From the NCBI GenBank assembly GCA_963693305.1, contig OY855907.1:32336301-32400300 (forward strand): a stretch of 64,000 nucleotides of DNA, written 5' to 3'. Origin of the DNA: Meandrina meandrites (Eukaryota; Cnidaria; Anthozoa; Scleractinia; Meandrinidae). Below are positions 34,501 through 46,500 of the stretch, one piece after another (position 1 is the stretch's first letter; each line of letters starts with the position of its first letter). The notes under the pieces were generated by a model. It ran no database searches. It was not told the DNA's origin and saw only the letters and a list, made by a program, of their open reading frames with translations. The position numbers and the translations under genes are program-made.

Positions 34501-37500
34501 CGATTTTCGACCAGAAAATCCCATCGCACAGCTTTCAAACTAAGCAACATGTAAGAGGAATGTCTGAGGAATCTTCTCGTATTGTTCAATCGAAAATTCA
34601 TCCAAACGGCCTAGATCTAGCCCTCGAACAAAAATGGGTAACCAAACTTTTTAAGCCGTCCGAATGCGTAGCGACAAGAATTTGTGCCGAAGGAAAATCG
34701 CTATTCCCCAGCCTCTTTCTGATTTCACGCCGTAATGCGGTTAATTACTAGTCGCTGGTTTACAGACTCGATTCATCCTTTCAAAAACCTTGCCTTTCTG
34801 CTACTTTCCCCAAAACCGAATACTGCCTAATCACCATTCAAGAAAATGAGATACTTTGATAAAAAAAAAAAAAAAAAAAAAAAAAAACTGTCAACTAATG
34901 AGGCGGATCCAGACCTTCAGCTAAGGAGGGGACCTGCTTGACTTGACCTGGATCCGCCACTGCATTCAGTTCACTTTCGCAAACTTTTTATCAAAACAAA
35001 ATACTATGGGAATCAGCACAGAGGTTATTGTCTCGTTAACTACAAACGTAAATAGCTATTTCAGATGCTTTGCTTTTTTTTATGATGACCTTTTCCATGA
35101 GTACTGTTCATTTTTTTAGCGATCAACTCAACATTGCAAAACAATTTTTGCAGTTTTTTTTTTTTAACCAGACAGATTAAAGTAGGAAAAAAAAAAGTTA
35201 TTTGCCGGCTTTGGGCCGGTCCGTATATTGAAAAACTGTGACCTCGGTCAAAGTTTTTTACTATACGGACCTCCCAGCCGGGAAATAACATATATGTATC
35301 CTTACCTTTCTTACAAGTGTACTGATGACAGTCACTACACTTCACATCATTCCACTCATATTTGTAATTTATACCAAGGGCGTGTACGCAATCTTCCTCT
35401 CTAAAGTTGTTCGGCTGGTTCTTGGCCCAAGCGGTGAAATTGCCACGGCCGCGATCTTCCCAAACGAAGTCCCCCTCTGTTGATATGTCATTCAGTCCCA
35501 ACCAGGTTTTCTCTCCATTGTGTCGATGCTGGATGAACACATTCTCCTCATTGCTGTTAACATCAACTAGGAAGGAATTTTCATGTCGACATTTTGACAA
35601 TGCTGTGGTCCAGTTGGTGCATTTTGCACTCGTGAAGTAACAGTACCCGTTAAAATAGCTCCATCCTGGATCGCATATTTCTGCGCAAAAAAGAAAACAA
35701 AACAAAAAAAAAAACAATATTTGTCACATCTCATTTTCTAATGTTACCTTAAAGGGCTCTTAAATTTATTCCGTTATGTCTTAAGACGTTATTGCTTTGT
35801 TTGCTTGTTTGTTTGTTTGATCCTTTGAACTTAACTTCTAATCCTTTTAAATGGGGAATTCTTTTCAAAACAAGCAGTGATGGTAATCTCGTCGTATGCT
35901 TTACTAGTGTTATCAATGCTGGCTTTGCATTTCTCACTTACAATACACTCATAATTTAAACAAATCTAAACTGATCATGATTCAACAATTTAGAGAGAGT
36001 ATATACTGAATCAATGTAATAACCAATAGTTGACTTCAAGCGCGGTATGAAAAACATTACTTACCTGTAAGGACCGCATAATTCACTGACACTGGGTCAT
36101 ATCTGGTCTCGTAAAATTCCTTGACACAGGCTCTAAATCCTGAGGTATTCATGTTCTGCAGAACAAACTCAAAGATGTCAAAAAAAAAAAAGCAAAACAA
36201 AACCCGGGTAATAAACACAAGTGACGTACGTAAAACGTAATTGTAAGAGTCGTGTATAGTGTCCAAAACGCAAACGCTATTTATTTAGTAAATCAAAACA
36301 GTTTTTTTTTTGTTTCCTTCCAATAGCTGTTTACTAAAGTTTCTGTGCTTTAAAAAAAACGCGAATTGTTGCAACATGAAATAAAATCTTGACGAGGCCC
36401 TACTGCGAGGTGACTTTGTTTTTTTTTTTTTAATTTGCACAGTTGGACCTACTAACATTTTCACAGTGTCTGCATTAATTTCTGTCGGATCCAAAAAGTA
36501 CAGTCGTGCTTTTGAATTTATTAATCGTAGACTTGCGTACGTCCAACCGCAACCATGAAAAGCAAAGAATGACGCTCTTTTTTTCTCTTGGCTATCATGT
36601 TTGTTCCATTTTTAGGGTTAGCCAGGTAATTATAACTTGAAACGGGAGGAAATGACAACAGATGCTAATTTGAAAATAATAAACACCTTGAAGAATACAT
36701 TTTTCAGTCAGACCAGCAGCAGCAGTGTATGAAACCTTTAAAAACCGGTGGGGCCCTCTCACGACTAGTACTGGCATGGTCACTAAGTTCTACCTATGCC
36801 TGCTTAAAATGTGACAATTAAGGTTCCAATTACATCTAAACAAATAACTATTTTGTTCGTTTAGTTTGCACTGAAACATTCACATTCACCTCGATCCATG
36901 TGGTAATGCCGTTGTGGACTGGTGCCAAGTTTCCACTTGCCGTTGTACTGTGATTGGCTGATATCAGAACTGCTGGTGTTGAGTTATAACTTTTTATAAA
37001 GTGCACAAACTGTGATACAAGAACATAATAATTAAACAGTCTTAGCCAAAATCGACTATCAATATTTCTTACAGCATTGTAGCGTACTGGATCACGAAGA
37101 CTGAATTTAACTGAAAAAGTACATGCGCGCCTAGTTAAATGTTTTCGGTGATAAGACGCCTTTTCCTCCTCAAAAAAACAGCAGTACCTTACCTCGCAGA
37201 AAGCGTTATTATTTTCATCTGTTGGTGGATTTGAGTTTGGAAAATATACAGAGCCATGTTCAGCGAAGAGCGGTTTGTGTAATTTCGAAAATGCCAACCA
37301 GTTCTGTGAATAGAAAAAGCAAACTGTTTATTGTATATGTTGGTTTTTGCTACAAATTGGTTTGGTCATCAAATTGAGGGATGAAATCATCCGTTAAAGT
37401 TCATTTGCTCCAGCAGAACACTACAATTTCATAACACTGAAGCACATTACAGGCTTTCGCTCAGGGTTAAAAATAAAGGTAACGACTATGTCAAAATCCT

Positions 37501-40500
37501 TTAGTTAATGGGGTCCAGCGTTTTGCTTCGTTACTTTCCCAGAATTAAGCTTTCGCCACAGTCAGAAAAAAAAGACAACCTGTACATTTACATATCTTGT
37601 CTACGTAAAAAGATACAAAATAGAACATTTGTCCACGTACCACATTGATATCTTCATGTTTTCCATCAAAGTTTTGCAATTCGCGAAGACAGACTTTAAA
37701 TGAGCCCTTGTTTACATCCTCTGTCCAGATAAGCGCAGCATCATACTCCTTACCAGTCCTTATATGTTCCGATGTCACAAGAACGACAGGAGCCTCCTTA
37801 AACTTGTCCTGCATTTGAAAACAGGGAAAGTATTATTAACTTGGGGGGAAGGATGCCCGCGCAGATTTTGAACGTTTATAACTTTAAACCGTTCCACCAA
37901 TAGCCCTGAAACATTTTCACGTTACTATGGAAAATACATTTTGACAGGTGATTTTTGCTTATTTTGGAATTCTTAGCATTTAACTGTTTCTTTAGAAGTT
38001 TTCGCTGTGCAATGATCTATCTGGATTTAATTATCCAACGATGCATTTTTGTCATACTCGAGCCAATATTAAATAATTAAGGTTGCGTTGCAGTGGCAAT
38101 CATGATTTGCCAAGCATTTAATAATCTCCTTCGCAGCCGTTGTTTGGGCTCGTCACGCAACGCTACCTCCCCCACCAACGGCTGCTTAAACCAGAACCAC
38201 ATTCCTTTCCTTTTGTTTTGACCCCAGTTGCTTTGACGCCTATCGTCAAAAACGTGACAATTGCTGTTAACCGAATAACTGTTCTATTGCTTAAAATCTT
38301 GAGCTTAGATTCTTGTTGTCTTATTTAGGTAAATGTTCAGTGTTTTATTCGGTGTCTGCTGTGTGTCAAATTCAAAAGGCGGCAAACTGCCGTCCGTTTG
38401 ACGTAGCCCACGCTAGGGTCATGATAAGACAACTTTTGATTGTTTTTTTTTTCGACGAGTTTCAGCGCGACTGGCTCAGAAAAATGTGAGCGAAACTGTG
38501 ATTGGCTAAACTGCAGAAAGGAATGTGGTTCTGGTTTAAGCAGCCGTTGGTGAGGGAGGGAACGTTGCGTGACGAGCCCAAACAACGGCTGCGAAGGAGA
38601 CAAAGCATTTAAGGCCTCTTTAAAATGTCACCTTTTTGTATTTTTCGTCGCGTATTGCTTGCCTCTTTTTACTCTTTGGTTGATTTCAATGTTTACTTAT
38701 TAATTTAAATAAATTTTGTGAAATTTTAAAGACTTTTCCTTAGCCAGGATAAGAAATTCCAATATCGAAGATGGCGGATCCAAGATGGCGGCCCTAAAAA
38801 AATGTTTCCTTCTTTTTTTTTTTACATTTTTCTACCTTCCTTATCCGGATTTGCCATTACAAATGTTTCCCAACCAAATCTGCGAAAATTTTGGTACTAT
38901 TAATTAAAGCTCTTTTTGATATGTACGACACGCTTTTTGGCAATGGATTATCGATATGTGAAGTCACTGTGACATCATATCGGTTACCGTAACTACATAA
39001 TGTTGCCAATCGATAGCATTTGGACATACTTTATTTCCTAGAAATTTACTGACCATATGTTGTTTTTTTCTCAGGTCTGAAAAGATCCAAAAAAGCCCGG
39101 TCTGAATAGGGTAAGGTTACCTTTTAAAAGAACACGTGCTACAATCTTAGCCCCGAGGATCTATTTTTATCAGTATTTTCGTGTACATTAAGTAACAGAG
39201 AAACACCCCATCATTTCTATTATTTTTATAGAGTCAATGAAATAATATATTCATGAAAAAGATGTTTCAGTTTGCCAAATAGTTTGCCATTAGAAAAAGT
39301 TTCGTGCATTAACTTCTTGCACGACAGCCAATCAGAACTGTCAACTGGCTAGCAGCAGTTCAATCTCCATTTAATTTGAGTCGGGGCGCTTCCAACTTCA
39401 AACTTCCGCCTCTCCAACTTCAAACAGTTTTTTTTTCTAACAACGTGGTTGAAAAACGTAAGGAGGAAGCAAATTCTCAGCCTCGTCAGTTAGATAAAGC
39501 GACAGGCGGTAACCAGCTTACTGACTAGGCAATTATGCTAAACTGCCAGTTCTTTCACTTTCAGGATAAATTTTAACGTTTTTATATAATTATCTCCTTG
39601 TTGTATATAGAATTGTGTACGTTTCTTCAAAAGAGAACTACGGAGCAAACATATTTATGTAATTCTGTAGTTTTCTGCAAATTTTTGTAAACATGAAACT
39701 TGATTTCAATTGAACGAACGCCGACTAAAATCGGGCCATAAAGAAATTGACGCAGACTTTATATTAACACTACCTTTGGAAACGTCACATCTGCGCAATT
39801 TGTTCCAGACCACCATTTTTGGATCTTGATTATCCCAGTCATTCCTTCTGATGGTGCTCCTTGGTATGCCATCCAGTCCAGGGTCGCAAGTGGGTTAAAG
39901 TTGTTTCCGTTCCTCCCAGATTGCATGGCGCACACCGTGAAATTTTTCCTATTGACATTTTCCGTCCACGAAGTGATAGCGTGGTGGACTGTTACGGAGT
40001 CATTCAAGTTCATGTGATTCAGCGTTATTTGTACATGAACTTCTTTTTCTGGATAGAACCTGTAGGGCGGGAATACCACTGTCATGCAGCTTGAATCAGA
40101 CCATTTGGGAACACGAAGAAGCTTTTCACGGCCATGCACGATTGGAAAACCTGTCAGTGCATTAAAAAAAGTATTAGACTACAGAAAATGGAGAACACAT
40201 GCTTCTGGGGCACTCATCACAACCACTCTCAAAAAGCATAGTAACTGTACCTCAGAATGGTTATACCTCCTCAATTTCGCCTGCCCTGCTTAAGTCGATA
40301 GCTAAGTTTAACACCTTGTACCATATAACTGTGATCGGCCGATTTATACGATCTGCAGATTTTTTAGGAACGTTTGGTTGTTGCCTCTTTGTAAGTAAAA
40401 CTAACAATAAGATGTCAGAACAGATTCTTTTCATGCATCAGTAAGAACAACATGACTTTAATCCAGTATTAACGTTTAGCTGTAAAACTGGTAAAGAAGG

Positions 40501-43500
40501 TTTCTCAATTGGTCCTCACTTACCCTCGCAGCTGCCTGGGTGATAAACGGTATTGTTGTCAAGTCCCCTGCAGTAACTTAACTCATAGAGGCATTTGTTG
40601 CCGTATGTTGTTCCATTCGAGGTGCACACTGGATCCTGATAAGAAGGGCAGTTTTCATAACACACACAGCGAGCTTCATGGGCACTGAATGTTCTACAGA
40701 CTCCAAATGATGGGCAGTGTACGCCAAGGCATGGATTCAAATCTGCAAATGGGAAAATGCAAACCAAGAATCTATAGACAAAATTGAACTATTTCGAACA
40801 TGGATTTAACCAGAAATAAGCTAATTTATTGTCGACTTGGAAAACATTTTTTATAAAGGTAAATAATACTAACCTCCAATAACAACATAGCTGACTGAAA
40901 GAGGGTCGTGTTGACTCCCTGATCCACGTAAGTCCATAACACAAATTCTCATTGACGTCAGACCAACTTCCTATAAATGGAATAACGTAATTTGAAATAC
41001 ACTGAAAGTGCGACCTTCTTAAAGAGTTTAATTCCAAAGTGCGACAATCTGCTAAGAGTGAAAACACTTATTTATTTTGGATAATAATTATTTGGTTTGT
41101 ATTGCATATATTTATGTAGTTTAAACACAGTATATCTTGGAGTATTTGTCTTATTTATGCTTAACGTGAAGTATCTTTAATACCTCAACCCAGGCTGTGA
41201 TAATGTTGTTTTCTGGTGGAACAGTACTCTTCACTTGTAGGTCATAATAATGATGAACAGAAACAAGGACAGCTGGGGACGCGTAAAACGTGGTGTTATA
41301 CTGCACTTCCTATTGACAAAAGAAAAGAAATATTCAGACAAAGTAGTATATCTGTTTATGAAAGAAAAAAGCAATCAATGAAGCATGACATTTCGTCTTC
41401 TTCTCCCTGAATGGGTAATTACATAAAAGCCAAACAAATTTAAGATTTAATAACAGCCCCCCACCCCCACCTGTCCTTCCCCCTTACCCCACCCTACCCT
41501 TTTCCCTAAGTACCGTCACAATTCTTACCCCAGTTAAAAGAAAGAAACCTTACAATGCCTGTCCGGCTTGCGAGGACAGATTAGTAGGTTGACAGAGGAC
41601 AGAAGATAGACATATTATTAGGTGTTTCCAATCCTTATATAACCTTAGTTTTTTTTAACCAGTGACTGTCAAATAATCTTACTTGACAAAAGCCATAGTT
41701 GTCGTCAGCTGTCGGACTTCCACTGTTCGGAAAAATTTCTTCTCCCGACAAAGTGAAATTTAACTCAGAACCATTGCCAGTGAATGCAAACCAATCCTGC
41801 AGGAAACAAAAGATGCAAAACAGAGTGAATAATGCACTGTAATTAGCCTTTTTTTCAAAGAAAGTTACCTGAGGCTTAGTTGCCTTGACCCTTTCGTGTA
41901 TATATTTTTGATCGATGTAAGTAGTACAGAAGAATGCGTGACGCGACGCCCCGTTTTGTGATTTCTTGAACGCGACTTGCTATCGTGAATATTGTGTCTG
42001 CAGGCGCCAGTGCATGAGTCAACACAACGAGCCCGTGACTGACTACTACAACAGATAGAGATAGACAGTAGATAAGGGAGCTCTTCTGATGCGCATCTTC
42101 CCAGTTTAATAAAAAATATATATATATATCGACATTGATAGTACTTTATTGTCCGATATTTCTGACTGTGACAAAGCTCTTTTTGTCAAAATCGAGAAAA
42201 TCAAGCAACTTAACGAAACTGTGTTTGAAATGCTTTAGAACGTGCACGTGCTCGTAACATTGACTGAGGTAGTAGCACTTACCACAATTGTATCTTGGTG
42301 TTTCCCGTCAAATGGCAAGAATTCCCGGATGCACACCTCAAAGCTTCTAGAATTCACGTTCTCCAACCAAACATACATGGCGTCATCTGCCTTTGTATCG
42401 CGAGTGTACTTTGCTGAGACAAACACAGAAGGTCTTCCACCAAAGCTCTGAAAATATTTGAATTATGAATTATGAGTTATGAGTGCGCCCTTTTTATTCC
42501 TACTTACTTCTTCTGCCTGGCTTCTTGCAGTCTCTGTCATTTAAACTGAACCGCTAATGATCATCAGCGATTGAAGTAAACATAGCCTGTCTACCACATG
42601 CTCCTTCTATATTTTATAGTTTAATATCTCAATATTATGACTTAATTGATGTCTCAATATTTTAATCTGCGTTTTTCATTCCGATGATCGATTCTAAAAT
42701 CGATGCGTTTATAACAAATGCCTGTAGGTAGAAGGTCATTTCACAAGCATAAGCAAGCGGCTAACCATTTCATTTTTACGTAACCATTTCATTTTTACGT
42801 AAGCAGACGAAACAATAATAAATTAAAGTTGATGAATTGTCTAGCCTTGATGAATGAATGATCTTTGCGTGATAAGATTAGTAAGTAAAGCTTGTAAACT
42901 CAGCCAGCCCTCGATAAGTTTATTTAATCAAGGGCTTGTAATAATCAAAACTGTTTTTAAAACCATAGCTTAGGTCTTATCACCTGTCCGTTTGACAATA
43001 TGTCAGATCGTACTTGAAAAAAATAAATTTTGTTCAATTTTGATAATTTCAAAATTATTTCAAATTGTCAACAATGTTTCTTTGTAACCGTCTAGTCAAG
43101 TCTAACTCTATTACCTAGAAGGCGAAAGAAAAATTCATCAAACCCGTAAAGTGACTGCATTATTTTCATTTATTTGAATTTATATAGTGCTGTTTGTAAT
43201 AGTGTTGTTATTAGAGATTTGTCCTAAAGGAAAACATGTTATGGCTTATGAAAGCAAATGAAGTAACATCTACTTAAAACAACTGTCGTCCCTTAGCCAT
43301 GTCAACAGCTAATTACACTGAACCCTGAGCTAAATGCGTCATACAGGTCAATCTTGATCTTGATATTAACAATGAAAACACAATTTAAAATAAGAAATGT
43401 TAGCGCAAAGACACTTTCTCACTCGATTACAAATATATTCGCACAGATTGTTCGCATTTAACGAAATTTAATCCTGGACTTTTCGCTACACATGTTTTTT

Positions 43501-46500
43501 AATAGCTTTTCACTAAAATACTATGTTTAAAAGCAAAAATCACGTGTACGTGCCTGACGTGCTGTTTCTCTTATGCTTTTGTTTTACACTTGTTTCAAAT
43601 GTAATTGTAAACAAATAACTTAGGGCCGATTCGCACAAGCGGACAAGTTTTAAATGTCATAACATTTTTGACAAAAACAAAATTGTCGCGACAAGTCAGA
43701 GACATTTTGAAGAAAACAAAAGGTGTAATTATTATTACAATAGGTCTGCACGTGCTTCTGGCATCCTGGTACATTTCTCGGCACGGTCGTCTTGTGCAAA
43801 CATCAAATAATCAGGCAGGTCCACGTGGTGAAATATTTTAAAACGATTTGCATTTGAAGTGTGCGTGAAGTGACGTTTTTGAGCTGACCTGCGGGGAAAA
43901 TGTGGCAAGTAAACTATTTCTTTTCCCCTCCATTTATCGGCACAAACTGGTTCCCTCCGCATTCATTTGTTCCAACCCCGGTATTACCATCCTTCCATGA
44001 CCTCACCTCGGCACACAAACATATTTTGCCGCCAATCGCGGAAAAATTTTGCCCGTTGTTTTTTAGTACAATCCAGACCAAACACAATAGCCAATCAACA
44101 ACGTATTGTTATCTGGTATTATGAGGGGCGTTGGAATGCGACTTGTCATGACTTGTCCTGCCTTGAGGCAGGACATCGGCCCCTTTGAAGATTTGTCCGT
44201 TTTGACAAAATTTGCACTTGTCCAACAAGTCGTTCGCACTTGTTTTTGCGATTGTTTGACAAAATGTATCGCGCGTGCAACGCGGACCAATCATAAGACA
44301 ACTGATTCTTTGTTTTCCTGAATTGTTTGACAAGTTCTGGGTCTCAAAAAACGTATTCGCACTTGTTTTCTGTAACAAGTGACACACAAGTGATGAAATC
44401 TACCAATTGTTACAAAATTTGTCCGCTAGTGCGAATTGGTCCTAAACTATAATCTTAGAAAATTCCGTTCTGTTTTTTGTTGTTGTTGTTGTTGTTGTTT
44501 TGCATGTCTCAAAAAAATTCGCAATCACTTAACCGGCCAATTTTGCCAGAAGTTTTCGCAAATAGAACAGCATTAAAGGTATCATCTAACCTGTGAGAAG
44601 GTTATTTTCTCGCATTTGGTTTGTGTTGTCCATATGCCATTAAAAGTTATACTGCCCTGTGTGATTCGCGGTTGATCTTGGAAAGCCAGCCAGTTGATAA
44701 TTCCAGTTCCATTGGATCCAATGCCTGACTCACGTGCGCACACCTCAAATCCGCGTGTACTGACGGATTCTACCCACACAGCTGAAGGCGAATGAACACG
44801 TGAAAACTGCTCGCCATGGCTCAGTGTAACGTACACTTGAACCTTTAATTGTAAGTAAAAACAAAAATGTATTTAAAAATATATAATTTAAAAGTAACCC
44901 GTAGCATAAATTCCACCCTATAGTGAAAACAATTCATCATGAATGATAGACCCCAGATATTTAAGTTTTTCTGCTATTTCTTGGTTTTCCTGAAACAACT
45001 GTTGGTTAGCTATTCTGTTGTGCTTTGGGAGTTGTTCGTAGTCTTTTGAATGAATTGTAATTTTTACCTCACACGACAACCAAGTAATTACTTTTTGTAA
45101 GATTGTTGTTCATGGATGTAACCTTTCAGTTAAAAAAAAAAAAAAAAAAAAAAAACAGACAAACTGGCAGAGGGGCACTTCACACAGTAGATTGTCCGCA
45201 ACACGAAAGCGCCCCACAAAAGAGGGCCTCATAGGGAAGACAAGGCCCCGGCTGTCAAATAACAACAAGCGAAACAATAGCTGGAAATTGGCTACAAATA
45301 AGACTCGCTGGTTTTCCTTGCTAATTATTCTAAGCCAACTTTTTTCATGTAATTCGGTTTTCAATCAATAAATAAAACAGAAGATGCATTTTTGACACAG
45401 CGAGCGTATTTACATTGACGCACTCCGAGCGAAAATCAAATTCGCTCAATTTCGCATCGCACATAACACAATTAGTTTCCATTAGTTTACTGAGGGTAAA
45501 CGGGAAAATTGGAAATTTGACAAATTGTAGCTTTTATGTTTTTACAGTAGATTTGAAATTTCAAGAGTCAACTGCCTCCACGTGCAAACTACAATGGAAA
45601 TCAGATGGTTCCGAAGGTGAGACGAGCCAAGTCTCTTTTATATCGCGCCTTTCCAGGGTCACGTTACACGTCGAAAACCCTTAGGGTTATTTAACAAGCG
45701 GAATACCCCTGGGGAACCTACCTTCCCTGATCCACTGAATGTGTAAGGAAATGCAGCATTTGAGCAAGTTCTTAATCTGCAGTCTCTAGGTGGCGAGCAT
45801 TCACTGCCACAACTCCAGTCCTGTAGAGTCTGTGACATGTTCAGCTTGCCTGTTTGCAGGGAGGTTCCTAAAATGCATCAAATAATGTATCGTAGATTAA
45901 TAAAATGACAGTTAGGAGGGTAAATAAAGTGACGGCTGCGTGCGTGTGTGGGCGGGGGTGGTCGGCAAGTAAAGCCAAACGGAGCTTGTTGTGCCCTGCA
46001 AGAAGGGGAACCTTGCTGAGAAATAATATTTTCGTTGCCAGAGTTGGGCGTCATGAAATAATTTAGTTCGATTGGATTGAACCTTTTCTTGGTGATATAC
46101 GTGCCCCGAACTCATTGTTTAGCGATAACATCTTGACGATTTTCCACTTAGCGCATGTTTTCTTGTATACACAGCTTCCTTCACAAAAGGAAACATAATT
46201 AAAACTTAAATTAAGTTTCGGCGAGGTTGTTTTTTGTAAAAACTTTTCATCACTTTTTTTTGTTTTCTATCGACCAAATATCAATATCGAATCTATACAA
46301 TATAAAAACAACGGTATGTACATAAACCTTTTTAAATGAACTAATCTCCGATGATCAACCTCCAAGAAATTATGCTCTCCTCTGTGTTAAAAGGGATTTG
46401 TGAATGCCACACCTACTTTAGAGCAATTTCTCAATTTATGTAAGTGGAAAGACAGGTGAAAAGACGCAAACGGAAGCATGACTGTGTGTTTGTTTGCAAC

